A stretch of 64,000 nucleotides of DNA from Eledone cirrhosa (GCA_964016885.1 OZ024743.1:79548925-79612924), one strand, 5' to 3'; positions 24,138 to 37,119 are shown, counted from the first letter of the stretch. Numbers and translations: made by a program. Notes: generated by a model from the letters alone, not told the origin.

Positions 24138-24688
24138 GGTGGCTTGTTGCCATCCAAAGTCATCAAACCTGACGTTGCATATCTCCTCAGCTGCTACACG
24201 GATACAAGGGTGAAGGTCAGTGAGGAGAGATACGTGGTTGTAGCAAGGAATGATAGGTAGTGTGTAGAGGAATTTCTACATGGTGAAGCAGTTCCTCAAC
24301 AGGAAGAGGGCTGGGTGGACGTCACTTATGTCCAGTCTGTTCGTAAGGGTTGTGAGCTGTTGGAGCCAGAACATGATGGTGGAGTGGATGGCCGGCGAGC
24401 GGATCCGCGACTGGAGGTTGAGGACATCCTCTTTCGGGGTCACCTGCACCTGGAGGAGAATGACTCGCACATCCAAGACGGAGGCTGCAAAGCAAACTCC
24501 GTCGTTATTGACATTCACCACCTCCGAGTTGGACCAGTTGACCTCGGATCCGATTCTCGCCAGAACAGGAACGACTGAGCGCAGGTCGTGACAGACAGTC
24601 TCCACGGGCCCAAGCAACGTGGCATCATCCAGGTACCAAAAGTTCAAAGAGGCATTGATGTTCCGAGCAATGTGGTCATACCAGTACT
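24138..24688 (-). pseudogene. Reverse transcriptase fossil, unit 2
   Basis: 123-codon frame at 24276-24647 with NFWYLDDATLLG; same TAG after NCFTM. Confidence 0.8.
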
Positions 24689-24719
24689 ATTGATTATTGT
24701 TGTTCATGTGTTGCCATCA

Positions 24720-24792
24720 GCCCGGCTAGCTCAGTCGGTAGATCACGATACTCTTAATCTCGGGGTCGTGGGTTCGAGCCCCCCGTTGGGCG
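24720..24792 (+). pseudogene. tRNA-Lys pseudogene, C context
   Basis: Same three changes as 21395. Confidence 0.75.
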
Positions 24793-25525
24793 AATGTTTT
24801 TTTTTAATGTTATTTTTTGAATTTTCCTGTATGTAATTTAATTTATCTATTTTGGAAAACAACAATTTGAGAAAGAATTTGCTGATATTTTTAGGGGGAA
24901 AGATGACCGTAGATGTTATTGTTAACCTTCTGTATTAGATAGAATCCACTGTATGGTTTAACATCAAGTCCTATGGTACCTTTGCAAAGTTCACTCTGTT
25001 TCAATCCTCCGGGCCAGCTTTCTGTATTTAAATTACCTTCCATATCCCAGCCCTCCCATCAATCTCATATACTCCTAAATGTGTCATGGGTAATGTCGTC
25101 CCCTAACTGACTATACGAATAATATTTTCGTTGACTTATTACAAAGTCTGTAATTAATATTTTGCTATAAACAACAGTAGTCCAAAAAACCAAACAATAG
25201 GTTCTTAATTTGAGGGGTAGTTGGCTTCTCTTTCTAGACGGTACTACAGGGTGTATAGCTAATATTAAGTATTAATATATCAGGCAGTATAACAGCATCT
25301 CCTTACCTTTAGTTACCTTTAGAGGAATCACCTCTATTGCCAGCATCTAGGACATGTGTCTGCTTTCAGAATAAAGTAATATTTCCCTTCCTCACCTCCG
25401 AGACCCTCAAATGTCCCCTAAATTTTGCCCTACTCTCAATAAATTTACACTAAAACAAGAAATATATAATATAACAAAACAATATATATATTACACTATA
25501 TATATTACATTATATATTACACTAT

Positions 25526-25723
25526 ATATATTATATAATGTAGAAAGTGATCTAAGGCTTAAACAATGCAAAATGTACGATAAGATGGAGGTAAGGCAAC
25601 ATTTAGTTACCTGGTAATGATCGTCTGCTATATTACCAGGTAACTAAAGGTTAGGTTACCTTCATCCTACCCTCCACTTTACATTGTTTAACCTTATATC
25701 ACTTTCTACATTATATATTATAT
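25526..25723. repeat. Foldback hairpin, unit 2
   Basis: Same structure as at 22201. Confidence 0.85.
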
Positions 25724-25816
25724 ACAATACTTCAACCAAACAACATCTTATTATCACTAAAATATTGTTACCCTATCTCAGTATTAGTGATTATTATTGT
25801 CCCCGAGTTACCAGCA

Positions 25817-25889
25817 GCCCGGCTAGCTCAGTCGGTAGAGCACGAGCCTCTTAATCTCGGGGTCGTGGGTTCGAGCCCCACGTTGGGCG
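25817..25889 (+). tRNA. tRNA-Lys(CUU), one change, A context
   Basis: A31 to C, leaving a C-T mismatch at the loop-closing position of the anticodon stem. Otherwise consensus. Probably transcribed; decoding efficiency uncertain. Confidence 0.8.
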
Positions 25890-25979
25890 GATGTCATCTT
25901 TTTAAAAATAATTTATGTTCCTAGTAAATTAATTTCCCCATAGGTTTATATTGAGAGTCACTCCCCGGCATTGTTATTT

Positions 25980-26247
25980 ATCGACCCCGTAAGGATGAAA
26001 GGCAAAGTTAACTTCGGCGGGATTTGAACACAGAATGACAAGGGCCGTAACTCTATGCATCAAAGCATGGCGTACGACCCTTTTTATAGTATTGGTAGAG
26101 GCTCGGACGCCATGCTTTGACGCATAGGGTTACGGCCCTTGCCATTCTGAGTACAAATTCCACCGAAGTTAAATAAATTACCAGTAATTCACTGTCTCAT
26201 TGCTGGCCTTGTGCCAAAAAGTAGGAACAATTATTATCCTAGCCCCA
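25980..26247. repeat. Inverted SINE pair, unit 2
   Basis: Same shortened right arm as unit 1. Confidence 0.8.
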
Positions 26248-26951
26248 GAAGGGCGTCAGGTTGGCAGAATCGGCAGAGCGTCGGACAGAACTGTTTGTGG
26301 TATTTATTTACGATAGGTTCTGTTACAGTTTCTGTTAAAATCCTACTTCTGTTAATTGTTCCTTTTATAATTCCGAGAATGATAAAATACCAATCAACAA
26401 ATGAAATCGATATAATTGATTTTCTCCCTCTGTATTATGATCACAGTCATTCCAATCACGACCATTGAGGCAGTTTATCTTGGGTCAAATATCCTTATTT
26501 ATCTATTTTTGACAACAACAATGTATGATTTGAGGGAGATTTTGCTACTATTTTTAGGAGGTAAGATGACTATAGGTGGTATTCTTAATCTTAGGTGTTA
26601 GAAACAATCTGTTGTATGGTTTAACATAAACTCCTATGGAACCTTTACAGAGGTCACTCTGTTGTTGGCATCCTGATAAGGTATCTTTTTTTAAATTACC
26701 TTCCGTTCTCCTATCCTTCTATTCATAGGATCATCCTTCTCTGAAAAGTCCCCTAAACATTGCCCTTCCCTCTGTAAATTTACACTATTGCCAGCATCCA
26801 GGACATGCCCTTGGTTTCAGAATAAAGTCATACTTCCCTTCGTCACCTCTCTCCCTCTAAGACCCTGAAAAGTTCCCTAAACATTGCCCTTCCCTCACTA
26901 AAACAACAACAAATATAAAACATAACAAAAGAATATATATCACTAAATATT

Positions 26952-27126
26952 TGTGTCTACTTTAGGCACAAGGCCAGCAAATACCCAGTTCATTACTGGT
27001 ACTTATTTTATCGACCCCGTAAGGATGAAAGGCAAAGTCAACCTTGGCGGGATTTGAACTCAGATCGTAAAGGGACGTAACTATGCTGGAAAGCATGGCG
27101 TCCGAACCTCTACCGATACTGCCATC
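26952..27126 (-). mobile_element. SINE upstream of B tRNA, unit 2 end
   Basis: Same site and orientation as at 23627. Confidence 0.88.
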
Positions 27127-27185
27127 CTAAATATTGTTACCTTATGACAGTATTAGTGATTATTATTGTCACAGTGTTATAAGCA

Positions 27186-27258
27186 GCCCGGCTAGCTCAG
27201 TCGGAAGAGCACGACACTCTTAATCTCGAGCTCGTGGGTTCGAGCCCCACGTTGGGCG
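27186..27258 (+). pseudogene. tRNA-Lys pseudogene, B context
   Basis: Identical to 23861. Confidence 0.65.
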
Positions 27259-27462
27259 TATATCTTTTTATTAGTAATTTGTTTTCATAGTAAATTAATT
27301 TCCCATTGGTTTCTTTTAAGAGATAGTCACCTGTATTATTGTTGTTATTTTCATAACCCTGGCTGGTGTTCGGCAGAATCGTTAGAGCATCGGACAGAAT
27401 GTTTTGTGGTATTATTTACGGTTGTTACTGTTAGTGTTTAAGTTACCAATTCTATCAGGTAA

Positions 27463-28013
27463 GGTGGCTTGTTGCCATCCAAAGTCATCAAACCTGACGT
27501 TGCATATCTCCTCAGCTGCTACACGGATACAAGGGTGAAGGTCAGTGAGGAGAGATACGTGGTTGTAGCAAGGAATGATAGGTAGTGTGTAGAGGAATTT
27601 CTACATGGTGAAGCAGTTCCTCAACAGGAAGAGGGCTGGGTGGACGTCACTTATGTCCAGTCTGTTCGTAAGGGTTGTGAGCTGTTGGAGCCAGAACATG
27701 ATGGTGGAGTGGATGGCCGGCGAGCGGATCCGCGACTGGAGGTTGAGGACATCCTCTTTCGGGGTCACCTGCACCTGGAGGAGAATGACTCGCACATCCA
27801 AGACGGAGGCTGCAAAGCAAACTCCGTCGTTATTGACATTCACCACCTCCGAGTTGGACCAGTTGACCTCGGATCCGATTCTCGCCAGAACAGGAACGAC
27901 TGAGCGCAGGTCGTGACAGACAGTCTCCACGGGCCCAAGCAACGTGGCATCATCCAGGTACCAAAAGTTCAAAGAGGCATTGATGTTCCGAGCAATGTGG
28001 TCATACCAGTACT
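27463..28013 (-). pseudogene. Reverse transcriptase fossil, unit 3
   Basis: 123-codon frame at 27601-27972, the same protein sequence as in unit 2. Confidence 0.8.
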
Positions 28014-28044
28014 ATTGATTATTGTTGTTCATGTGTTGCCATCA

Positions 28045-28117
28045 GCCCGGCTAGCTCAGTCGGTAGATCACGATACTCTTAATCTCGGGGTCGTGGGTTC
28101 GAGCCCCCCGTTGGGCG
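28045..28117 (+). pseudogene. tRNA-Lys pseudogene, C context
   Basis: Identical to 24720. Confidence 0.75.
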
Positions 28118-28850
28118 AATGTTTTTTTTTAATGTTATTTTTTGAATTTTCCTGTATGTAATTTAATTTATCTATTTTGGAAAACAACAATTTGAGAAAG
28201 AATTTGCTGATATTTTTAGGGGGAAAGATGACCGTAGATGTTATTGTTAACCTTCTGTATTAGATAGAATCCACTGTATGGTTTAACATCAAGTCCTATG
28301 GTACCTTTGCAAAGTTCACTCTGTTTCAATCCTCCGGGCCAGCTTTCTGTATTTAAATTACCTTCCATATCCCAGCCCTCCCATCAATCTCATATACTCC
28401 TAAATGTGTCATGGGTAATGTCGTCCCCTAACTGACTATACGAATAATATTTTCGTTGACTTATTACAAAGTCTGTAATTAATATTTTGCTATAAACAAC
28501 AGTAGTCCAAAAAACCAAACAATAGGTTCTTAATTTGAGGGGTAGTTGGCTTCTCTTTCTAGACGGTACTACAGGGTGTATAGCTAATATTAAGTATTAA
28601 TATATCAGGCAGTATAACAGCATCTCCTTACCTTTAGTTACCTTTAGAGGAATCACCTCTATTGCCAGCATCTAGGACATGTGTCTGCTTTCAGAATAAA
28701 GTAATATTTCCCTTCCTCACCTCCGAGACCCTCAAATGTCCCCTAAATTTTGCCCTACTCTCAATAAATTTACACTAAAACAAGAAATATATAATATAAC
28801 AAAACAATATATATATTACACTATATATATTACATTATATATTACACTAT

Positions 28851-29048
28851 ATATATTATATAATGTAGAAAGTGATCTAAGGCTTAAACAATGCAAAATG
28901 TACGATAAGATGGAGGTAAGGCAACATTTAGTTACCTGGTAATGATCGTCTGCTATATTACCAGGTAACTAAAGGTTAGGTTACCTTCATCCTACCCTCC
29001 ACTTTACATTGTTTAACCTTATATCACTTTCTACATTATATATTATAT
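28851..29048. repeat. Foldback hairpin, unit 3
   Basis: Same as unit 2. Confidence 0.85.
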
Positions 29049-29141
29049 ACAATACTTCAACCAAACAACATCTTATTATCACTAAAATATTGTTACCCTA
29101 TCTCAGTATTAGTGATTATTATTGTCCCCGAGTTACCAGCA

Positions 29142-29214
29142 GCCCGGCTAGCTCAGTCGGTAGAGCACGAGCCTCTTAATCTCGGGGTCGTGGGTTCGAG
29201 CCCCACGTTGGGCG
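29142..29214 (+). tRNA. tRNA-Lys(CUU), one change, A context
   Basis: A31 to C, as in 25817. Confidence 0.8.
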
Positions 29215-29304
29215 GATGTCATCTTTTTAAAAATAATTTATGTTCCTAGTAAATTAATTTCCCCATAGGTTTATATTGAGAGTCACTCCCCGGCATTGTT
29301 ATTT

Positions 29305-29572
29305 ATCGACCCCGTAAGGATGAAAGGCAAAGTTAACTTCGGCGGGATTTGAACACAGAATGACAAGGGCCGTAACTCTATGCATCAAAGCATGGCGTAC
29401 GACCCTTTTTATAGTATTGGTAGAGGCTCGGACGCCATGCTTTGACGCATAGGGTTACGGCCCTTGCCATTCTGAGTACAAATTCCACCGAAGTTAAATA
29501 AATTACCAGTAATTCACTGTCTCATTGCTGGCCTTGTGCCAAAAAGTAGGAACAATTATTATCCTAGCCCCA
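29305..29572. repeat. Inverted SINE pair, unit 3
   Basis: Same shortened right arm as units 1 and 2. Confidence 0.8.
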
Positions 29573-30276
29573 GAAGGGCGTCAGGTTGGCAGAATCGGCA
29601 GAGCGTCGGACAGAACTGTTTGTGGTATTTATTTACGATAGGTTCTGTTACAGTTTCTGTTAAAATCCTACTTCTGTTAATTGTTCCTTTTATAATTCCG
29701 AGAATGATAAAATACCAATCAACAAATGAAATCGATATAATTGATTTTCTCCCTCTGTATTATGATCACAGTCATTCCAATCACGACCATTGAGGCAGTT
29801 TATCTTGGGTCAAATATCCTTATTTATCTATTTTTGACAACAACAATGTATGATTTGAGGGAGATTTTGCTACTATTTTTAGGAGGTAAGATGACTATAG
29901 GTGGTATTCTTAATCTTAGGTGTTAGAAACAATCTGTTGTATGGTTTAACATAAACTCCTATGGAACCTTTACAGAGGTCACTCTGTTGTTGGCATCCTG
30001 ATAAGGTATCTTTTTTTAAATTACCTTCCGTTCTCCTATCCTTCTATTCATAGGATCATCCTTCTCTGAAAAGTCCCCTAAACATTGCCCTTCCCTCTGT
30101 AAATTTACACTATTGCCAGCATCCAGGACATGCCTCTGGTTTCAGAATAAAGTCATACTTCCCTTCGTCACCTCTCTCCCTCTAAGACCCTGAAAAGTTC
30201 CCTAAACATTGCCCTTCCCTCACTAAAACAACAACAAATATAAAACATAACAAAAGAATATATATCACTAAATATT

Positions 30277-30451
30277 TGTGTCTACTTTAGGCACAAGGCC
30301 AGCAAATACCCAGTTCATTACTGGTACTTATTTTATCGACCCCGTAAGGATGAAAGGCAAAGTCAACCTTGGCGGGATTTGAACTCAGATCGTAAAGGGA
30401 CGTAACTATGCTGGAAAGCATGGCGTCCGAACTTCTACCGATACTGCCATC
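30277..30451 (-). mobile_element. SINE upstream of B tRNA, unit 3 end
   Basis: Same site as at 23627. Confidence 0.88.
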
Positions 30452-30510
30452 CTAAATATTGTTACCTTATGACAGTATTAGTGATTATTATTGTCACAGT
30501 GTTATAAGCA

Positions 30511-30583
30511 GCCCGGCTAGCTCAGTCGGTAGAGCACGACACTCTTAATCTCGAGCTCGTGGGTTCGAGCCCCACGTTGGGCG
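30511..30583 (+). pseudogene. tRNA-Lys pseudogene, B context
   Basis: Like 23861 but with the consensus T20: G30 to C, G44 to A, G46 to C. Confidence 0.6.
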
Positions 30584-30787
30584 TATATCTTTTTATTAGT
30601 AATTTGTTTTCCTAGTAAATTAATTTCCCATTGGTTTCTTTTAAGAGATAGTCACCTGTATCATTGTTGTTATTTTCATAACCCTGGCTGGTGTTCGGCA
30701 GAATCGTTAGAGCATCGGACAGAATGTTTTGTGGTATTATTTACGGTTGTTACTGTTAGTGTTTAAGTTACCAATTCTATCAGGTAA

Positions 30788-31338
30788 GGTGGCTTGTTGC
30801 CATCCAAAGTCATCAAACCTGACGTTGCATATCTCCTCAGCTGCTACACGGATACAAGGGTGAAGGTCAGTGAGGAGAGATACGTGGTTGTAGCAAGGAA
30901 TGATAGGTAGTGTGTAGAGGAATTTCTACATGGTGAAGCAGTTCCTCAACAGGAAGAGGGCTGGGTGGACGTCACTTATGTCCAGTCTGTTCGTAAGGGT
31001 TGTGAGCTGTTGGAGCCAGAACATGATGGTGGAGTGGATGGCCGGCGAGCGGATCCGCGACTGGAGGTTGAGGACATCCTCTTTCGGGGTCACCTGCACC
31101 TGGAGGAGAATGACTCGCACATCCAAGACGGAGGCTGCAAAGCAAACTCCGTCGTTATTGACATTCACCACCTCCGAGTTGGACCAGTTGACCTCGGATC
31201 CCATTCTCGCCAGAACAGGAACGACTGAGCGCAGGTCGTGACAGACAGTCTCCACGGGCCCAAGCAACGTGGCATCATCCAGGTACCAAAAGTTCAAAGA
31301 GGCATTGATGTTCCGAGCAATGTGGTCATACCAGTACT
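30788..31338 (-). pseudogene. Reverse transcriptase fossil, unit 4
   Basis: 123-codon frame at 30926-31297 with YLDD and the shared TAG. Confidence 0.8.
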
Positions 31339-31369
31339 ATTGATTATTGTTGTTTATGTGTTGCCATCA

Positions 31370-31442
31370 GCCCGGCTAGCTCAGTCGGTAGAGCACGGTA
31401 CTCTTAATCTCGGAGTCGTGGGTTCGAGCCCCCCGTTGGGCG
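31370..31442 (+). pseudogene. tRNA-Lys pseudogene, C context
   Basis: A29 to G and G30 to T in the anticodon stem, G45 to A, A64 to C in the T stem. Confidence 0.75.
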
Positions 31443-32175
31443 TATGTTTTATTTTAATGTTATTTTTTAAATTATCCTGTATGTAATTTAATTTATCTAT
31501 TTTGGAAAACAACAATTTGAGAAAGAATTTGCTGCTATTTTTAGGGGGAAAGATGACCGTAGATGTTATTGTTAACCTTCTGTATTAGATAGAATCCACT
31601 GTATGGTTTAACATCAAGTCCTATGGTACCTTTGCAAAGTTCACTCTGTTTCAATCCTCCGGGCCAGGTTTCTGTATTTAAATTACCTTCCATATCCCAG
31701 CCATCCCATCAATCTCATATACTCCTAAATGTGTCATGGGTAATGTCGTCCCCTAACTGACTAAACGAATAATATTTTCGTTGACTTATTACAAAGTCTG
31801 TCATTAATATTTTGCTATAAACAACAGTAGTCCAACAAACCAAACAATAGGTTCTTAATTTGAGGGGTAGTTGGCTTCTCTTTCTAGCCGGTACTACAGG
31901 GTGTATATCTAATGTTAAGTATTAATATATCAGGCAGTATAACAGCATCTCCTTACCTTTAGTTACCTTTAGAGGAATGACCTCTATTGCCAGCATCTAG
32001 GACATGTGTCAGCTTTCAGAATAAAGACATATTTCCCTTCCTCACCTCCGAGACCCTCAAATGTCCCCTAAATTTTGCCCTACTCTCACTAAATTTACAC
32101 TAAAACAACAAATATATAATATAACAAAACAATATATATATTACACTATATATATTACATTATATATTACACTAT

Positions 32176-32373
32176 ATATATTATATAATGTAGAAAGTGA
32201 TCTAAGGCTTAAACAATGCAAAATGTACGATAAGATGGAGGTAAGGAAACATTTAGTTACCTGGTAATGATCGTCTGCTATATTACCAGGTAACTAAAGG
32301 TTTCGTTACCTCCATCCTACCGTCCACTTTACATTGTTTAACCTTATATCACTTTCTACATTATATATTATAT
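32176..32373. repeat. Foldback hairpin, unit 4
   Basis: Same arms as at 17349, right arm with GGTTTCGTTACC. Confidence 0.85.
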
Positions 32374-32466
32374 ACAATACTTCAACCAAACAACATCTTG
32401 TGATCACTAAAATATTGTTACCCTATGACAGTATTAGTGATTATTATTGTCCCCGAGTTACCAGCA

Positions 32467-32539
32467 GCCCGGCTAGCTCAGTCGGTAGAGCACGAGACTC
32501 TTAATCTCGGGGTCGTGGGTTCGAGCCCCACGTTGGGCG
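32467..32539 (+). tRNA. tRNA-Lys(CUU), consensus copy, A context
   Basis: Identical to the reference at 11641; T6 run downstream. Confidence 0.96.
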
Positions 32540-32633
32540 GATGACATCTTTTTTAAAAATAATTTATGTTCCTAGTAAATTAATTTCCCCATAGGTTTAT
32601 ATTGAGAGTCACTCCCCGGTATTGTTGTTATTT

Positions 32634-32922
32634 ACCGACCCCGTAAGGATGAAAGGCAAAGTTAACTTCGGTGGGATTTGAACACAGAATGGCAAGGGCC
32701 GTAACTCTATGCGTCAAAGCATGGCGTCCGACCCTCTGGTAGTATTGGTAGAGGCTCGGACGCCATGCTTTGACGCATAGGGTTACGGCCCTTGCCATTC
32801 TGAGTACAAATCCCAGCGAAGTTAACTTTGCCTTTCATCCTTACGGGGTCGATAAAATAAAGTACCAGTAATTCACTGTCTCATTGCTGGCCTTGTGCCA
32901 AAAAGTAGAAACAATTATTATC
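32634..32922. repeat. Inverted SINE pair, unit 4
   Basis: Full-length arms as at 17803. Confidence 0.85.
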
Positions 32923-33633
32923 CTAGCCCCAGAAGGGCGTCAGGTTGGCAGAATCCGCAGAGCGTCGGACAGAACTGTTTGTGGTATTTATTTACGATAG
33001 GTTCTGTTACAGTTTCTGTTAAAATCCTACTTCTGTTAATTGTTCCTTTTATAATTCCGAGAATGATAAAATACCAATCAACAAATGAAATCGATATAAT
33101 TGATTTTCTCACTCTGTATTATGATCACAGTCGTTCCAATCACGACCATTGAGACAGTTTATCTTGGGTCAAATATCCTTATTTATCTATTTTTGACAAC
33201 AATGTATGATTTGAGGAGAGAATTTGCTACTATTTTTAGGAGGTAAGATGACCATAGGTGGTATTCTTAATCTTAGGTGTTAGAAACAATCTGTTGTATG
33301 GTTTAACATAAACTCCCATGGAACCTTTACAGAGGTCACTCTGTTGTTGGCATCCTGATAAGGTTTCTGTTTTTAAATTACATTCCGTTCTCCTATCCTT
33401 CTATTCATAGGATCATCCTTCTCTGAAAAGTCCCTTAAACATTGCCCTTCCCTCTGTAAATTTACACTATTGCCAGCATCCAGGAAATGCCTCTGGTTTC
33501 AGAATAAAGTCATACTTCCCTTCGTCACCTCTCTCCCTCTAAGACCCTGAAAAGTTCCCTAAACATTGCCCTTCCCTCACTAAAACAACAACAAATATAT
33601 AACATAACAAAACAATATATATCACTAAATATT

Positions 33634-33808
33634 TGTGTCTACTTTAGGCACAAGGCCAGCAGTAACCAGTTCATTACTGGTACTTTATTTTATCGACCCC
33701 GTAAGGATGAAAGGCAAAGTCAACCTCGGCGGGATTTGAACTCAGATCGTAAAGGGACGTAACTATGCTGGAAAGCATGGCGTCCGACCCTCTACCGATA
33801 CTGCCATC
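33634..33808 (-). mobile_element. SINE upstream of B tRNA, unit 4 end
   Basis: Same insertion site, CTAAATATT on both sides. Confidence 0.88.
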
Positions 33809-33867
33809 CTAAATATTGTTACCTTATGACAGTATTAGTGATTATTATTGTCACAGTGTTATCAGCA

Positions 33868-33940
33868 AACCGGCTAGCTCAGTCGGTAGAGCACGAGACT
33901 CTTAATCTCGTGGTCGTTTGTTCGAGCCCCACGTTGGGCG
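33868..33940 (+). pseudogene. tRNA-Lys pseudogene, B context
   Basis: AA at positions 1-2, G44 to T, and G51 and G52 to T in the T stem. B box disrupted. Confidence 0.85.
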
Positions 33941-34144
33941 TATGTCTTTTTATTAGTAATTTGTTTTCATAGTAAATTAATTTCCCATTGGTTTCTTTTA
34001 AGAGATAGTCACCTGTATCATTGTTGTTATTTTCATAACCCTGGCTGGTGTTCGGCAGAATCGTTAGAGCATCGGACAGAATGTTTTGTGGTATTATGTA
34101 CGGTTGTTACTGTTAGTGTTTAAGTTACCAATTCTATCAGGTAA

Positions 34145-34695
34145 GGTAGCTTGTTGCCATCCATAGTCATCAAACCTGACGTTGCATATCTCCTCAGCTG
34201 CTACACAGATACAAGAGTGAAGGTCAGTGAGGAGAGATACGTGGTTGTAGCAAGGAACGATAGGTAGTGTGTAGAGGAATTTCTACATTGTGAAGCAGTT
34301 CCTCAACAGGAAGAGGGCTGGGTGGACGTCACTTATGTCCAGTTTGTTCGTGAGGCTTGTGAGCTGTTGGAGCCAGAACATGATGGTGGAGTGGATGGCC
34401 GGTGAGCGGATCCGTGACCGGAGGTTGAGGACATCCTCTTTCGGTGTCACCTGCACCTGGAGGAGAATAACTCGCACATCCAAGACGGAGGCTGCAAATC
34501 ACACTCCGTCGTTATTGACATCCACCACCTCCGAGTTGGACCAGTTGACCTCGGATCCGATTCTCGCCAGAACAGGAACGACTGATCGCAGGTCGTGACA
34601 GACAGTCTCCACGGACCCAAGTAACGTGGCATCATCCAGGTACCAAAAGTTCAAAGAGGCACTGATGTTCCGATCAATGTGGTCATACCAGTACT
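34145..34695 (-). pseudogene. Reverse transcriptase fossil, unit 5
   Basis: Frame broken: the 123-codon stretch is cut to 66 codons (34283-34483), the YLDD half being out of frame or stopped. Confidence 0.8.
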
Positions 34696-34726
34696 ATTGA
34701 TTATTGTTGTTCATGTGTTGCCATCA

Positions 34727-34795
34727 GCCCGGCTAGCTCAGTCGGTAGAGCACGAACGACACTCTTAATCGTGGGTTCGAGCCCCTCGTTGGGCG
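34727..34795 (+). pseudogene. tRNA-Lys pseudogene, C context, rearranged
   Basis: 69 nt. Has the 4-nt expansion CGAACGACACTC before the anticodon and has lost eight bases (TCGGGGTC region) after AATC, so the variable loop and anticodon stem are destroyed. Confidence 0.9.
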
Positions 34796-35528
34796 TATGT
34801 TTTATTTTAATGTTATTTTTTAAATTATCCTGTATGTAATTTAATTTATCTATTTTGGAAAACAACAATTTGAGAAAGAATTTGCTGCTATTTTTAGGGG
34901 GAAAGATGACCGTAGCTGTTATTGTTAACTTTCTGTATTAGATAGAATCCACTGTATGGTTTAACATCAAGTCCTATGGTACCTTTGCAAAGTTCACTCT
35001 GTTTCAATCCTCCGGGCCAGGTTTCTGTATTTAAATTACCTTCCATATCCCAGCCCTGCCATCAATCTCATATACTCCTAAATGTGTCATGGGCAATGTC
35101 GTCCCCTCACTGACTAAACGAATAATATTTTCGTTGACTTATTACAAAGTCTGTAATTAATATTTTGCTATAAACAACAGTAGTCCAACAAACCAAACAA
35201 TAGGTTCTTAATTTGAGGGGTAGTTGGCTTCTCTTTCTAGCCGGTAATACAGGGTGTATAGGTAATGTTAAGTATTAATATATCAGGCAGTATAACACCA
35301 TCTCCTTACCTTTAGTTACGTTTAGAGGAATCACCTCTATTGCCAGCATCTAGGACACGTGTCTGCTTTCAGAATAAAGTCATATTTCCCTTCATCAAAT
35401 CCGAGACCCTCAAATGTCCCCTAAATTTTGCCCTACCCTCACTAAATTTACACTAAAACAACAAATATATAATATAACAAAACAATATATATATTACACT
35501 ATATATATTACATTATATATTACACTAT

Positions 35529-35726
35529 ATATATTATATAATGTAGAAAGTGATCTAAGGCTTAAACAATGCAAAATGTACGATAAGATGGAGGTAGGGA
35601 AACTTTTAGTTACCTGGTAATGATCGTCTGCTATATTACCAGGTAACTAAAGGTTTCGTTACCTTCATCCTACCCTCCACTTTACATTGTTTAACCTTAT
35701 ATCACTTTCTACATTATATATTATAT
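35529..35726. repeat. Foldback hairpin, unit 5
   Basis: Same structure; left arm has GGGAAACTTTTAG. Confidence 0.85.
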
Positions 35727-35819
35727 ACAATACTTCAACCAAACAACATCTTATTATCACTCAAATATTGTTACCCTATGACAGTATTAGTGATTATTAT
35801 TGCCTCAGAGCTACCAGCA

Positions 35820-35892
35820 GCCCGGCTAGCTCAGTCGGTAGAGCACGAGACTCTTAATCTCGGGGTCGTGGGTTCGAGCCCCACGTTGGGCG
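35820..35892 (+). tRNA. tRNA-Lys(CUU), consensus copy, A context
   Basis: Identical to the reference at 11641. Confidence 0.96.
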
Positions 35893-35985
35893 GATGTCAT
35901 CTTTTTTAAAGTAATTTATGTTCCTAGTAAATTAATTTCCCCATAGGTTTATATTGAGAGTCACTCCCCGGTATCGTTGTTGTTT

Positions 35986-36273
35986 ATCGACCCCGTAAGG
36001 ATGAAAGGCAAAGTTAACTTCAGCGGGATTTGAACACAGAATGGCAAGGGCCGTAACTCTATGCGTCAAAGCATGGCTTCCGACCCTCTGGTAGTATTGG
36101 TAGAGGCTCGGACGCCATGCTTTGACGCATAGGGTTACGGCCCTTGCTATTCTGAGTACAAATCCCAGCGAAGTTAACTTTGCCTTTCATCCTTACGGGG
36201 TCGATAAAATAAAGTACCAGTAATTCACTGGTTCATTGCTGGCCTTGTGCCAAAAAGTAGAAACAATTATTAT
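35986..36273. repeat. Inverted SINE pair, unit 5
   Basis: Full-length arms. Confidence 0.85.
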
Positions 36274-37046
36274 CCTAGCCCCAGAAGGGCGTCAGGTTGG
36301 CAGAATCGGCAGAATCGGCAGAGCGTCGGACAGAACTGTTTGTGGTATTTATTTACGATAGGTTCTGTTACAGTTTCTGTTAAAATCCTACTTCTGTTAA
36401 TTGTTCCTTTTATAATTCCGAGAATGATAAAATACCAATCAACAAATGAAATCGATATAATTGATTTTCTCACTCTGTATTATGATCACAGTCGTTCCAA
36501 TCACGACCATTGAGGCAGTTTATCTTGGATAAAATATCCTTATTTATCTATTTTTGACAACAACAATGTATGATTTGAGGGAGATGTTGCTACTATTTTT
36601 AGGTGGTAAGATGACCATAGGTGGTATTCTTAATCTTAGGTGTTAGAAACAATCTGTTGTATGGTTTAACATAAACTCCTATGGAACCTTTACAGGGGTC
36701 ACTCTGTTGTTGGCATCCTGATAAGGTTTCTGTTTTTAAATTACCTTCCGTTCTCCTATCCTTCTATTCATAGGATCATCCTTGTCTGAAAAATCCCCTA
36801 AACATTGCCCTTCCCTCTGTAAATTTACACTATTGTCAGCATCCAGGACATGCCTCTGGTTTCAGAATAAAGTCATACTTCCCTTCGTCACCTCTCTCCC
36901 TCTAAGACCCTGAAAATTTCCCTAAACATTGCCCTTCCCTCACTAAAACAACAACAAATATAAAACATAACAAAACAATATATATCACTAAATATTTATA
37001 CCTTATGACAGTATTAGTGGTTATTATTGTCACAGTGTTATCAGCA

Positions 37047-37119
37047 GCCTGGCTAGCTCAGTCGGTAGAACACGAGACTCTTAATCTCGGGGCCGTTGGT
37101 TCGAGCCCCACGTTGGGCG
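37047..37119 (+). tRNA. tRNA-Lys(CUU)-like, four changes, B context
   Basis: C4 to T (still pairs G-U-like with G69), G24 to A, T47 to C, G51 to T in the T stem. CTT kept. May be a pseudogene. Confidence 0.5.

Larger units (their letters stand above)
23861..27185 (+). repeat. Array unit 2 (3,325 bp)
   Basis: Nearly identical to unit 3 along its length; shares the B-copy changes CGGAAGAGC and CGACACTC and the phrase TGCCCTTGGTTTCAG. Confidence 0.92.
27186..30510 (+). repeat. Array unit 3 (3,325 bp)
   Basis: Nearly identical to unit 2; a difference is TGCCTCTGGTTTCAG at about 30130 in place of TGCCCTTGGTTTCAG. Confidence 0.92.
30511..33867 (+). repeat. Array unit 4 (3,357 bp)
   Basis: Same order as unit 1. 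The inverted SINE pair is full length here, which accounts for most of the extra length compared with units 1-3. Confidence 0.9.
33868..37046 (+). repeat. Array unit 5 (3,179 bp)
   Basis: Same order as unit 1 but without the SINE before the next B tRNA, which explains its shorter length. A 9-bp duplication (CAGAATCGG) is present at 36301-36318. Confidence 0.9.
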
